Counted from the first letter of the stretch, positions 10,763 to 20,632 are shown. The stretch: DNA of 64,000 nucleotides from Thraustochytrium sp. TN22 (GCA_013306675.1 JABLUY010000066.1:86250-150249); one strand, 5' to 3'. Program-made: numbers and translations. The notes: generated from the sequence alone by a model not told the origin.

Positions 10763-13700
10763 TCAGAGCCTACTGGCGGAGTAGCGCGAGATCTCGATGC
10801 AGCGACGGATCCAGAAACGCGAATCCTTGGGGTCGATAATGTCGTCAAGGTCGAAGCCGTTGGCCAGCAGCTCGGCGCTACCCCGGTCGTACATTTGTTG
10901 AACGAGTTTGTCAAAGGTAGCCTCGCGCTCCTTGAGATCTTCGATGGCTGCAAGCTTCTTGCCGAAGGTAAGCATGACGGCGCCCTCGAGGCCCATGCCT
11001 CCAAACTCGCCCGTCGGCCACGCGACCGTGAACGTGTTCTCCCACTGCAGCGCGCCGCCGGCCATGGCCATGGCGCCCAGGCCATAAGACTTGCGCAGCA
11101 CGATGGACATGTACGGCACCGTCATGGTGGAGGCGATCTTGTAGAGGCGCGCCGTGTACTTGACAAGGCCGGTGCGCTCAAACTCCTGGCCGACGATGAA
11201 GCCCGGCGTGTCGATGAGGTTGACAACTGGCAGGCGGAACTGGTCGCAGAGCGCCAAGAAGTCGGCCGCCTTGGCGCAGGAGTCGCCATCGAGTGCGCCG
11301 CCCATGTGCAGCGGCTGGTTGGCGAGGATGCCAACGGGCCAGCCCTCGACGCGGGCAAAGGCTGTGACGGTGCCCGGGCCGAATCCGCGGCTCCACTCCA
11401 GCACGCTGTCCTTGTCGGCAAGCGCCTGCAAGATCGGGCGCACGTCGTAAGCGCGCTTGCGGTTTTCCGGCACGAGCGTGCGCAGGAGACGCTGGTCGAC
11501 GCACTCCCAGTCGCGCACGCGGCCCTGGAAGTACGACAAGCACTGCTTGGCCATGCGCGTAGCGGCGGCCTCGTCGTCCGCGAGCATGTGCACGACGCCG
11601 TTGGCGAAGTGCTCGGGCGCCGGACCGAGCTCGTGCGGGTCGACCTTTTTTCCCTGGCCAGCGAACTCCACCATGACGGGCCCGCCCATGGCGATGTTGG
11701 CGTCGCGTGTGGCGATGATGATGTCGCACATACCGAGCAGCGCGGTGTTGCCGGCGAAGTTGAAGCCCGAGGCGACGCCAATCTTAATGTTCTTGCAGTT
11801 CGGCAGCAGCCGGAAGGCCGGGATGTTGAGCCCGGCCGTGGAGCTCCCCGGATCGGCAAAGTCGCTGGGCCTGCCGCCGCCGCCCTCGGTGAGGATGATC
11901 ATGGGCAAGCCCCACTTGCGCGTGAGTTCAAAGATGCGGTCTTTCTTCTCGTGGCCGCGCGTGCCCTGAGTGCCGGCGAGCACCAGGTAGTCATACGAGA
12001 TGACCGTGCACTGCGCGCGCTGCTCGCGGCCGCCCTCGTCCGGAAAGAGCGCGCCGTTAACTGTGCCGATGCCGCAGATGATGGCGTCGCCCTGCGTCCT
12101 CTGGATGAGGTCGTCCAGTGTGCGGTGGTTCTCTTGGTGCGCGATGGCGAAGCGGCCGAGCTCCACATACGTGCCCGGGTCGACGAGGTCCGCGACATTC
12201 TCGCGCGCACTGCGACGACCCTTGCTGTGGCGGCGTTTGCTGATGATGTCGCGGCGGAAGTCGTCCTCCAAGAACTTCTCGCGCTCCTGCAGGCGCTCCA
12301 GGTCCGCTCGGGTATACGTGTCGAGGTCGACCTCGCCGCCTTGCGCCGCGAGCCCGCCCTCACGTAGCGCCTCACGCTGGGCGGCGTCCTGCGGCATCTC
12401 AATCTCCAGGAGCGGGTCGCCCTCGTAGACGACGTCACCAGGCTGGACCAAGACGCGCGCCACGACACCGGCGGTGTGCGCAAGGACCTGATGCTCCATT
12501 TTGAAGGCATTGAGCAACGCCACGCGCGCGCCCTCAGCCACGAGGTCGCCCTCCTTGATCTGCAGGGCCACCACCTCGCCGTTGATGGGCGAGGTCACCG
12601 TGCCCGGGCCAACATCCGCGGCCGGCCCGGCATGTGCGCCCGCGGCAGGAGCGTCCCCAGCGCCAGCGAGCGGCGCGAGCTTTGCGGCGGCCTCGTTCTG
12701 GCGCGCGCGCGCGACCAGGTCGCGCGCGTGGCGCGCGACGAAGCGGGTGTCCACGGCGGCGTTATTGGCCTGGACGAAGGCCGGGTCGTCGAGGATGGCG
12801 CGCAGAAAGTCGCGGTTTGTCGACAGCCCCTGGACCACAAAGCCGTCGAGCGCGGCGCACGCGCGGCGCGTGGCCTCGCGCAGGTCGCCGCCATGCACGA
12901 TGAGCTTGGCGAAGAGCGAGTCGAACGCCTGATGCGGCCGGTAACCCACGTGCGCGGCTGAGTCCACACGCATGCCCTTGCCGCGCGGGAAGACCACCTG
13001 CGAGACGGTGCCGAGCGAAGGCCGCGCGTCGCCGTTCTCGTCCATAAGCTCCGTGTTAATGCGCAGCTCGATGGCCACGCCGATGGGCCGCGGGTCGTTG
13101 GCGCGCGGCCCGCAGAGCGCCTGCGCCAGCGGCTGGCCGTCCGCGAGGCAAAGCTGCGACTGCACAAGATCCACACCGTAGACCTCCTCCGTGACCGTGT
13201 GCTCTACCTGCAGGCGCGGGTTGCACTCCAGAAAGTAAAAGGCGCCGCCCTCCTCAACGAGGAACTCCATGGTTGCCAGGCCGCGCAGCGAGGCGGCGCG
13301 CGCCAGGCGGATGGCACAGCCCTCCAGGCCGGCCGCCACGGCAGGCGCCAGGCTCGGGCACGGGCTGAGCTCGATGAGCTTCTGCTGCTGGCGCTGCACG
13401 CTACAGTCGCGCGAGCCGAGGGTCATGACACCGCCGTGCACGTCCGCCAGGACCTGAATCTCCACGTGCTTGGCCTTGTCCACAAAGAGCTCCGCGAAGA
13501 GCTCGCTGCTGCCGAAAAACGCCTGCGCCTCGGACGTGCACCGGTCCAGCGCCTCCTGCAGGCCGCCGCGCTCGCGCACGAGCCGCATGCCCTTGCCGCC
13601 GCCACCGCCGCGTGCCTTGACCATGACGGGCCGGCCGCCGTGCTGATCGAAGAAGGCCTCCAGCTCCGCCAGTCCGCCTCCCAGCGCGACGCCGGGCACC

Positions 13701-14122
13701 ACCGGAACCTTCTGGTCCTCGGCCAGCTGCCGGCTCGCCAGCTTGTCGCCAAAGAGCGCCAGCGTCTCCGCCGTCGGCCCGACAAAAGTCATTCCTGCCT
13801 CCTGCACGGCGCGCGACAGTGGCGCCGACTCGGCCAGCAGGCCGTACCCTGGCACGACCGCGTCGCAGCCTGCGTCGCGCGCAGCGCGCACCACGGCCTC
13901 CACGTTCAGGTACGCCGCCGGCCCGCGCCCGGGCAGCTCCGCGACCTGGGACGCCAGCAGCGTGTGCATGCCGTCACGGTCATCCTCCGTGCGCAGCGCC
14001 ACGCTCTGCACCTCCAGCTCCTCCAGCGCGCGCACGAGCCGCAGCGCCACCTCGCCACGGTTCGCCACCAGCACGCGCTTCAGGCCCACGCGCCTCTTCG
14101 CGTCCTCCTGCTGCGTCTGCAT
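10763..14122 (-). CDS. Single-chain biotin-dependent acyl-CoA carboxylase (BC-BCCP-CT), LCC-like
   Basis: One 1119-residue exon holds a complete biotin carboxylase, biotin carrier and carboxyltransferase. Biotin carboxylase spans roughly residues 12-460: VLVANRGE, the ATP-grasp GGGGGKGM loop, RDCSVQRQQQKLIE and NPRLQVEHTVTE. The biotin-carrier domain is at about 500-580, with AFKMEH placing the biotinyl lysine at K541 (codon 12502-12500). The carboxyltransferase is at about 610-1119, with the GTQGTRG and GGGGRPSD segments. This order on one chain of about 1100 residues matches the long-chain acyl-CoA carboxylases known from mycobacteria. Eukaryotic PCC and MCC keep two subunits, and eukaryotic ACC is about twice as long. 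No mitochondrial presequence is visible, and the protein ends in Ser-Arg-Leu, a PTS1-type peroxisomal signal. It probably carboxylates acyl-CoAs; substrate length cannot be told. The start is a true ATG. Confidence 0.93.
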   Translation of the reverse strand: MQTQQEDAKRRVGLKRVLVANRGEVALRLVRALEELEVQSVALRTEDDRDGMHTLLASQVAELPGRGPAAYLNVEAVVRAARDAGCDAVVPGYGLLAESAPLSRAVQEAGMTFVGPTAETLALFGDKLASRQLAEDQKVPVVPGVALGGGLAELEAFFDQHGGRPVMVKARGGGGGKGMRLVRERGGLQEALDRCTSEAQAFFGSSELFAELFVDKAKHVEIQVLADVHGGVMTLGSRDCSVQRQQQKLIELSPCPSLAPAVAAGLEGCAIRLARAASLRGLATMEFLVEEGGAFYFLECNPRLQVEHTVTEEVYGVDLVQSQLCLADGQPLAQALCGPRANDPRPIGVAIELRINTELMDENGDARPSLGTVSQVVFPRGKGMRVDSAAHVGYRPHQAFDSLFAKLIVHGGDLREATRRACAALDGFVVQGLSTNRDFLRAILDDPAFVQANNAAVDTRFVARHARDLVARARQNEAAAKLAPLAGAGDAPAAGAHAGPAADVGPGTVTSPINGEVVALQIKEGDLVAEGARVALLNAFKMEHQVLAHTAGVVARVLVQPGDVVYEGDPLLEIEMPQDAAQREALREGGLAAQGGEVDLDTYTRADLERLQEREKFLEDDFRRDIISKRRHSKGRRSARENVADLVDPGTYVELGRFAIAHQENHRTLDDLIQRTQGDAIICGIGTVNGALFPDEGGREQRAQCTVISYDYLVLAGTQGTRGHEKKDRIFELTRKWGLPMIILTEGGGGRPSDFADPGSSTAGLNIPAFRLLPNCKNIKIGVASGFNFAGNTALLGMCDIIIATRDANIAMGGPVMVEFAGQGKKVDPHELGPAPEHFANGVVHMLADDEAAATRMAKQCLSYFQGRVRDWECVDQRLLRTLVPENRKRAYDVRPILQALADKDSVLEWSRGFGPGTVTAFARVEGWPVGILANQPLHMGGALDGDSCAKAADFLALCDQFRLPVVNLIDTPGFIVGQEFERTGLVKYTARLYKIASTMTVPYMSIVLRKSYGLGAMAMAGGALQWENTFTVAWPTGEFGGMGLEGAVMLTFGKKLAAIEDLKEREATFDKLVQQMYDRGSAELLANGFDLDDIIDPKDSRFWIRRCIEISRYSASRL

Positions 14123-14768
14123 TTCCTCCTGCGCTCTTCAAGCTGCTTGCTGCCCCCGTTCGCGCCGCTCCTCGTCGCGTCGCGCTGCGTGGTGCCGGCC
14201 ACGCGCTCGTACCCGCCCAACGCGACCTCGTGCCGCCGCGCGCGGTGCCGCGACGCGACGCAAGGCGACGCCACGCCACGCAACGCGACGCAACGCGACG
14301 CGAGGCAGCGGCCGCGCCTCGCCAGTGACCGCACGCGCCGCGCGCCGCGACGAGCTCCAGGTTTGCTTCTCCGCCGGCGGCGCGGTTTGCCGCAAGCGAG
14401 CGAGCGACGGAGTAGATCCTCACTCCGGCAGGGGGATCGGACAGGGACACTTGCGCGCGGTCCTGCATGTACGAGACGAGAACAAGGCGAGACGAGCACA
14501 GCGCGCACAGCGCTGGCAGAGCCGGGCGAGCAGCCTAACAGTGACTCAAGGGCGAGCGGGTGAGTCCTCCCTCTGGCTTGGCTTCGCAAGGCTGGCAAAG
14601 GCACTGCGCCACACAGGCAAGTTGGTTTTGCTGCTTGCTTCCTACTCGCTCGCTAGCAAGCTAGCCTTGGGTCTTGTGTCTTGGTCGGCTTGGCGAGATT
14701 GGCATCGACGGGGCTTACGAGCGAGAATTCCTGGTGTGATTGGTTAGTGGGACAATTTGGTGAGTGGG
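14123..14768. other. Intergenic region between carboxylase and acidic protein genes
   Basis: Both flanking genes are on the minus strand, so this holds the carboxylase promoter and the 3' UTR of the acidic-protein gene. The part nearest the carboxylase ATG has an ACGCG/ACGCA-type pentamer repeat (about 14231-14303). No gene was seen. Confidence 0.55.
14231..14303. repeat. GACGC-type pentanucleotide repeat
   Basis: Imperfect tandem units of GACGC/AACGC, 110-180 bp upstream of the carboxylase start. A similar array lies in the CDC26 intron. Confidence 0.7.
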
Positions 14769-17700
14769 TCAGGGCGACTTCGGGGACTGGAAGTCGTCGT
14801 CGTAGTCGTCATCGTCGGAATCGGAGGAGATGCCCGAGGAGGAGAGGTCCAGGTCAGCGACGTTCATTTTGGCCTTATCCACAGTCTTGGCAGCGGGTGC
14901 CGCCGCAGGCGTAGACTGCTTGGAGCCGGCAGTAGATGATTTGGAGCGCGGAAGGTCGTCATCATCGTCGTAGTCATCGTCATCGTCATCGTCATCGGAG
15001 GAGGAGGGGTCCAGGTCGGCGACGTCAATGTGGGCCTTGGCTACTGCCGCAGGCGTGGACTGCTTGGACCCACCAGACTTGGAGCGCGGGAGGTCATCGG
15101 CATCGTCGTAGCTTTCCTCCGAGGAAGAGGATGACGCGTCACTCTTCTGCAGTGCCGGCTCAGGAGCCTGCGGCTGTGGCTTTTTGTCCGCGTCCTCCTC
15201 GTAGTCATCATTCTCTTGGTCGTAGTCGTCGTCGTCATCGCTGTAGCTGTCGTCCTCCTCGTCGCCGCCGCTGTCTTGATTTTTCGTAGAAGCCGCCGCT
15301 GGCGTGGCCTGCGCGCTGAAAACCTTTGCACCTTCGTCCTCGGCCGCCTTCTCCTCCTCGTGCTGCTCCGCCTCGCGGAAGTCATCGTCGTCGTCATCAC
15401 CGTACGAGTCGTCGGAGTCGGAGCTGTATGCGGAGGAGTCATCCTTGAGTTCCTTGGGTGTTGGCCTGCGGTCGAACTCGCCAGGCTCCGCCGTCTTGGG
15501 CCTCGGGGCGTCCTGGTCCACCGCCGCCGTCGCCGGCGGTTTGTAGGCCGCACTCGCTGACGGCTTGGCGGTCGGCTTGGGCGCCGACTTCGAGGCCAGA
15601 TCGCCTCCAGCGCGCGTGGCCGGGCGTTGCGACGGCTGAGGCTTGGGCGGGCTCTGCTTGGGCGCGGCGACGATCTTGCGCCTGGGCTTGGGCTTGGGCT
15701 TGGGTTTGGGCTCCTCAGGCGGCTCCCGCACGCGCAGGGCTTTGGGTGGGTCGAGGGCGCAGCGCGGGATGAAATTGGCCGGTTTGGGCTTGGGCTGGTT
15801 GGGCCCCGCTTCGGCACGCTCCTTCTCCCGAATGATGCGCTCGAGCTCCTCGAGTTCCGCCTTGGAGACCTTGACCGGGTCAAGGTCGAAGACGCTGCGG
15901 TAGTCCTTGAGCTCGGGCTTCGGAGGCGGCTTGCCCCGCACAAAGCGAACGCCCTTGTCGGAGACGCGGAGATGGTCGAGCAGGCGCTCCACCACCATGG
16001 GCGCATAGAGCGGCTCCTGCTCGACGAGGCGCTTGCTCTCAAAGAGCAGGGCGCGAGCGCGCTGGCGCGTGACCCAGCGCTCGAAGCGCAGACCCGATTC
16101 GGCGCCGCGGGCGCCCTGCAGACGAAGCAAGATGGCGTCGTCCAGGTCTTGCTTGCGGAAGACCGAGATGGAAAACTTGTGCGGCCCAAAGTTGCGTGCC
16201 GTGCCGTACATCTTGCGCAGGTCCGGCTCGACGTCGAGGGGCTCAAACGTCAGCGCCAACGTAGGCTTGGTCTGCACCTGAATGTGTCCGCGGACGAGCT
16301 TACCGACGCGCTGCCAGTCCACCTGATGTGACTGATGCGACTGCGTGGGCTGCACGGGCTGCACGGGCTGCTGCGGGTCGCTGGCGAGCAGTGCGCGCAC
16401 CTGCGCTGGCGAAATGGCCAGCGCAGCCTCGGCGCCGCCCATCGGCTCGTACGCCTTGACTACTAGTGCACGGGAAGGCTTCTTGACTCGAAAGACCGAA
16501 AGCGAGTACGCCGCGCCGGCGCGGGCGACGTTGGCCATAGAGAGCAGCTCGCCGAGCTCGAGCGTCGCCGGGTCGAGCCCGTCGTCCTCTGGCACACGCG
16601 GCCGGATTTTTTCGGCCTCCATCTCGTTGTCAACGTCGTCGGCGGCGGCATCGACCTCGCCCCGTGGCCCAGTCTCGGTATTGGTCGCCTGAGGCGCGCT
16701 GTCGGCACTGAGCTTGTCGGCAATCCAGCGCCGATTGCGCGCGGAGCCCGTCACGACGTTGGTGATCCACGAACAGAGCGCCGCGATGGACTCACAGTTG
16801 TCGGCCAGCACGCTGTCGGGCTGGAAGCGCGCATCACTGAGGAAGTCTGCGAGAGCGAGCACCTTGAACTTGGGCAGCGAGCCGGGCGTGACGTGGCAGG
16901 CCGCCCCCAGGAGCGCGCGCGCCCCGGCGGCGGGCCCGTCCATGCCGGCGGTGAGCGCCTCGTAGGTGGTCTTCCACGTGAGGTCGGCCGGCACAGCCTT
17001 TCCCGGCGCGAGCAGCACGACGGCGGCGGTCAGGCAGAGACGCGTCTCGATGGAGGGCACCCTTTCCTTGGCGTTGTCGAGGACCTGCTCTATCTCGCGT
17101 ACGTCCAAGCGCAGGGACGGTGCGTTGATCTCTGTGGTGCGCATCGACAACAGGCCGATGCTGCCGTCTGAGAGCGCGTACGAGGGCAAGGGCACGTGCA
17201 CGACGTCTGCGACTGCTGCGGTCCCCAGAGGTGCAAGCCGCGCGCCTGCGGAGCTGCGCGGCCGCCTCCGCAGGCCGCCCGCGGCCCGCGTCTGCCGCTT
17301 GCTGGCCGACGGCATCGCTGTGGACGCTCGCACGCGATAGATCGCGGTCGGGTCCAGAATGGCCGAGGCCCGCATCTTTCTGGTGCCGCGCTTGCCTTGG
17401 TTGCTCGCGTTGTTGCTAACGTGGGTGATCATGCTAATGGTGGTGGCCCTGGGGCCACCCCTGGCCCTGAGGTTGGACGGCGAGGCTGCCTCGACGGCCT
17501 CGCCCTCCCGCTGCAGCACTGCGAGGCTGCGCCGGCCCTTGGGAAGCTTCAGCTCTGTGGGCCTTGGGTGGCTTGGCGCCGCGCTCACGCCCCAGCTCGA
17601 GCAGAGAGCGCGCACGTCAGCCTCGGCGCTAGCCCGCCAGCGCTCCAGGGCGTCCGCCGAGGCGGTCTCGATGCTCGGCGCCTGCGGAATGCCCATGGTA

Positions 17701-18929
17701 GGGGACCGATTACGCCGCCGTCGTTCTTCGAGTCGCTCGTTCGCCTCTGCAAGCTCGCGCCGAAGAATCCCCTCGGCCTTGCGCTGCTGCACTGCCGCCT
17801 CGGAATTATCGACCACAGGCAGCGCCTCGGTTTCATCGACGCTTTCGGCCTTGACACAGACCTTGTCCTTTTCACGGACCTCGACGATGGTGTCCTCGGC
17901 ACTTGCACAGGTCTTGGCGTTATCCTCGACATTTGCACAGGTCTTGGCGTTGTCCTCGACCTTTGCACAGGTCTTGGGGTTTTCCTCGACACTTGCGCAG
18001 GCCTCGGAAATGTGTCCGACAGTAGCGCAGGCTTCAGCGTTGTCCTCAGAATTTGCGCGCCCCTCACGGTCGAGATCCGCCTCGGCACAGGCGTCCGTGT
18101 CGGCACCCACACACGCCTCGTCTTCTTCCTCCGCAGGGTGAGCAGCGGCAGCAGGACCCGTAGCAGTAGCAGCAGCCGTACGTCCAAGCCCCGGCCTCGC
18201 CGCGCTTACAATGAGCGGCGCTGGCGCCATGAGCGGGTTGTTCTCCAAGAGTTCGGGCGCGATGCCCAAGGCCTCCACGACACGCGGCTCGCGAGAGAGA
18301 AAGTTGAGGTCTTCAACCATGGTGAGCAGGTAGTTGTGACCCTTCCAGAGGAAGTCGCGGTTAAACCCAGACTTGAGCTCGCGCCATGCGTCGATTCCCA
18401 GCACGACGCGCAGGGTGAGCTCACGAACGTCCGCAAGGAGCTGGAGCAGCTGCGAGGTAGGCAGAGGATCGGTCTGCACGAGATCGCGCACGTCGTCGAG
18501 GAGCGCCTCACGGTCAATGATGCAGGAAGTGACCTCATCCTGTGCACGGCGAACCTCGGGCGCCAACGCGTGGCCCGCCGAGATGGCGGCTGCTGGTAGC
18601 GACGCCGTGCTGAGCTGTAGGCCGTGCTTGCCGAGACCTGCGGTGCCCGGCTTGGGGCCGAGCGTAGCCTTGGCGGTGGCCTTGGCGTTGGCCATGGCCA
18701 GCTCCTGAAAGAGCCCGAGCTCCGCGTCCGGCAGCGCCACGGACGGATTCCATGCCTGCTCACGCGCCTGAAGGCGCGCGTGCCGCCTCGCCACGGCCGC
18801 CTTTTTCAGCTTGCGCTGCGTCTTGCGCTCCACCTTGCCCATCTTTCTCCTCGTCTGCTCTAGCTGCTCCTGCGGCGGCTCCTGCAGCTGCAGGTGCGGC
18901 TCTTCGCGTTCTCCGTCGGCCTCAGCCAT
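14769..18929 (-). CDS. Large acidic scaffold-like protein with weak dynein-stalk resemblance
   Basis: A 1386-residue single-exon protein. The ATG at 18929 is used; the frame continues 50 codons upstream from a TTG only. Residues about 25-60 are basic and helical. At about residues 290-350 a tandem 10-residue repeat appears (variants of AKTCANVEDN). Residues about 610-735 have the hydrophobic pattern of the dynein heavy-chain stalk region: a helical segment, a TWK step, then FLSDARFQPDSV and ALCSWI. This is a weak resemblance and no AAA ATPase module is present. After residue 1000 the protein is Pro/Lys-rich and then alternates Ser and Asp/Glu blocks with a duplicated unit of about 50 residues (LPRSKS...GSKQSTPAA). 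The function is unknown; a cytoskeletal role is inference. It diverges from the F-box gene. Confidence 0.82.
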   Translation of the reverse strand: MAEADGEREEPHLQLQEPPQEQLEQTRRKMGKVERKTQRKLKKAAVARRHARLQAREQAWNPSVALPDAELGLFQELAMANAKATAKATLGPKPGTAGLGKHGLQLSTASLPAAAISAGHALAPEVRRAQDEVTSCIIDREALLDDVRDLVQTDPLPTSQLLQLLADVRELTLRVVLGIDAWRELKSGFNRDFLWKGHNYLLTMVEDLNFLSREPRVVEALGIAPELLENNPLMAPAPLIVSAARPGLGRTAAATATGPAAAAHPAEEEDEACVGADTDACAEADLDREGRANSEDNAEACATVGHISEACASVEENPKTCAKVEDNAKTCANVEDNAKTCASAEDTIVEVREKDKVCVKAESVDETEALPVVDNSEAAVQQRKAEGILRRELAEANERLEERRRRNRSPTMGIPQAPSIETASADALERWRASAEADVRALCSSWGVSAAPSHPRPTELKLPKGRRSLAVLQREGEAVEAASPSNLRARGGPRATTISMITHVSNNASNQGKRGTRKMRASAILDPTAIYRVRASTAMPSASKRQTRAAGGLRRRPRSSAGARLAPLGTAAVADVVHVPLPSYALSDGSIGLLSMRTTEINAPSLRLDVREIEQVLDNAKERVPSIETRLCLTAAVVLLAPGKAVPADLTWKTTYEALTAGMDGPAAGARALLGAACHVTPGSLPKFKVLALADFLSDARFQPDSVLADNCESIAALCSWITNVVTGSARNRRWIADKLSADSAPQATNTETGPRGEVDAAADDVDNEMEAEKIRPRVPEDDGLDPATLELGELLSMANVARAGAAYSLSVFRVKKPSRALVVKAYEPMGGAEAALAISPAQVRALLASDPQQPVQPVQPTQSHQSHQVDWQRVGKLVRGHIQVQTKPTLALTFEPLDVEPDLRKMYGTARNFGPHKFSISVFRKQDLDDAILLRLQGARGAESGLRFERWVTRQRARALLFESKRLVEQEPLYAPMVVERLLDHLRVSDKGVRFVRGKPPPKPELKDYRSVFDLDPVKVSKAELEELERIIREKERAEAGPNQPKPKPANFIPRCALDPPKALRVREPPEEPKPKPKPKPRRKIVAAPKQSPPKPQPSQRPATRAGGDLASKSAPKPTAKPSASAAYKPPATAAVDQDAPRPKTAEPGEFDRRPTPKELKDDSSAYSSDSDDSYGDDDDDDFREAEQHEEEKAAEDEGAKVFSAQATPAAASTKNQDSGGDEEDDSYSDDDDDYDQENDDYEEDADKKPQPQAPEPALQKSDASSSSSEESYDDADDLPRSKSGGSKQSTPAAVAKAHIDVADLDPSSSDDDDDDDDYDDDDDLPRSKSSTAGSKQSTPAAAPAAKTVDKAKMNVADLDLSSSGISSDSDDDDYDDDFQSPKSP
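14870..15110 (-). repeat. In-gene direct repeat, C-terminal acidic modules
   Basis: Two copies of a unit of about 150 bp encode LPRSKS, SKQSTPAA, a VADLD motif and an Asp/Ser run at the end of the acidic protein. Confidence 0.7.
17892..18057 (-). repeat. In-gene 30-bp minisatellite
   Basis: Five to six imperfect 30-bp units in frame encode decapeptides of the type AKTCANVEDN, each with one cysteine. Copies nearest 17900-17990 are the most alike, suggesting recent slippage. Confidence 0.85.
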
Positions 18930-19559
18930 GCTCGCAGTCCACGACGAGCGGCCTTCTTCGCGCGCCGCGCGCCGCGCCGCGCCGCCACGCGCCGTCTCGC
19001 CGCTCGCCGCTCCACCGCCGACGGGGAGAAGTGCCTGAGACAGCGCGCGAGCGGCCAGCCGAGCGAGCGACAGAGCCAAACAGGCAAAGAGAGAGAGAGA
19101 GAGAAAGAGAGAAGGGAAAGAGCGAGAAAAAGAGAGCAGCCTGTTGACACGCCAAGCTTTGTTCTTGCGTGTGCTCGCAACTTGAACTTCATGTTCTCCA
19201 ACGGATGAGTTCGGGCCAAATGCGGCGAACTTGCATTGTGATCCAGCGGATGGACGGGCAAATTCAGGAGCTGCGGGATGATTCGAGATGCATCAAGCAA
19301 CAGGTGGCTGTTCCTTCTGCACACCGAACCCCACAAGGGGACCGCGCGCACACGTCCCGCCGCATCATTCCTCGTCTGCGTCAACGCGGGCCCAGGCGAG
19401 CAGACCTTCATCCTTTCGACGGCCGGCGCGCGCGGCGCGGCGCCTGCCCGGAGGCGCTGGTGGCGGGCGTAGGCGCCCGCGGCGCTGCCGGCGCGCGGGC
19501 GGCGCTGCGGCCGGCGCTTTGACCGGCGGCGCCGCGCGGCGGCGGGCCCTGCCTGCCTG
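18930..19559. other. Divergent intergenic region
   Basis: This lies between the acidic-protein and F-box/SUKH genes. It carries an AG-rich tract at 19086-19136 and a less GC-rich segment (about 19150-19330) that could be the shared promoter. No gene was recognised. Confidence 0.5.
19086..19136. repeat. AG-rich microsatellite
   Basis: Interrupted (AG)n tract in the 5' flank of the acidic-protein gene. Confidence 0.85.
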
Positions 19560-20474
19560 ATGGCCACCTCGAGCGGCGCGACGGCGGGGCACAAGGCGTG
19601 CGGCGACGCGGCGGGCGGCCGACGGGCGGCCACGCGCGTGCTCGTGCGCAGCGCGACGCAGGAGGGCGAGGGCAAGGCAGCCGCGGTGACGTGGCGCTGG
19701 GTGACGCTAGGCCCGCAGCCTGGACTGGCGGACGCCGGCGGCTGGGGCGGCGCGGCAACGGCGATGAGGCCCTGCGGCCTTCGCCTTGGCGAGGCCGCCG
19801 AGGCGGTGACGCGGCGGCGCACGCCCGGGCTGCCGTGGCTGGCGTGGGACCTCGTGCTCGCGTTTGTTCGCGCGGACGAGCTGCTCTCGATGCGGGCGGT
19901 GTGCGTGGAGCTTTACGAGGCAGTGGACGAACGGCGGGGAGCCCGTGCCAGCGCCTTGTGGGCTCGCGCGTTCCTGAGCGCGGGCTACAGGCGGCGCGAG
20001 GAGGAGAACACCTTCGCTGCGGACCTGGCCGAGCGGTTGTGTGCGCGACGGCGTGTGAGCTTCGCGTGGGAGGACCTCAAAAACTTTATGGGCCCTGGTT
20101 TTGACTACAGTCTGCAGCCGCCATGCCTGGAGGAGGACCTGCGCGCGCTGGAGGATCGCCTCGACATTCGCCTGCCGTACGAGTTGCGCGAGTCGCTGCA
20201 GATGCACGACGGCCAGTATCGGGGCCGCACCGGGGGCCAGCCGTTTCCGCGTATGCTCTCACTTCTGGAGATCCGCAGCCAAATTGTGCAGGAGCAGTCG
20301 CGCATCATGCTAGAAATGGGCGCCCTGCAGGGACTGCGGCAGATCGTCCCAGTGTGCGAGGGCGGTATCTTCATCGAGATCACGACGGGTGAGGTGCGTC
20401 TGCGTCCTGGGCCGCTCGCGGGAGCCACGCTCAAACTAGACCCGTCCTGGTCGTCCTACTTGACGGTCCGCTGA
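19560..20474 (+). CDS. F-box plus SUKH (SMI1/KNR4) domain protein, FBXO3-like
   Basis: A 304-residue protein starting at the ATG at 19560; an alternative in-frame ATG lies near 19762. An F-box-like helical segment at about residues 90-140 (LPWLAWDLVLAFVRADELLSM) should bind SKP1. Residues about 175-300 match SMI1/KNR4: LEEDLRALEDRLDIRLPYEL, then a HDGQ turn and a C-terminal hydrophobic core. The animal homologue FBXO3 continues into an ApaG domain. Here the frame stops after the SUKH fold (SSYLTVR), so the ApaG module is missing. The likely role is as a substrate receptor of an SCF ubiquitin ligase. It converges on RAB28, 158 bp away. The N-terminal 80 residues are low complexity. Confidence 0.85.
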   Translation: MATSSGATAGHKACGDAAGGRRAATRVLVRSATQEGEGKAAAVTWRWVTLGPQPGLADAGGWGGAATAMRPCGLRLGEAAEAVTRRRTPGLPWLAWDLVLAFVRADELLSMRAVCVELYEAVDERRGARASALWARAFLSAGYRRREEENTFAADLAERLCARRRVSFAWEDLKNFMGPGFDYSLQPPCLEEDLRALEDRLDIRLPYELRESLQMHDGQYRGRTGGQPFPRMLSLLEIRSQIVQEQSRIMLEMGALQGLRQIVPVCEGGIFIEITTGEVRLRPGPLAGATLKLDPSWSSYLTVR

Positions 20475-20632
20475 GCTTGCGTTTCCGCTGCCGGGCGCCA
20501 CCGACCGTCACGTTTTCTGTGTGTTGAACCCCCCACCACCACCATGTAATGCTTTTCCTTTTTTTGCTTTTCCTCTTCGCGTTTGCTCTTGCTTGCTCCC
20601 ATTTTTTTTTGCTTTCTTACAGAGTTTATGGT

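Noticed and set aside
10895-12367. 490-codon plus-strand frame
   Set aside because: Antisense shadow of the acyl-CoA carboxylase.
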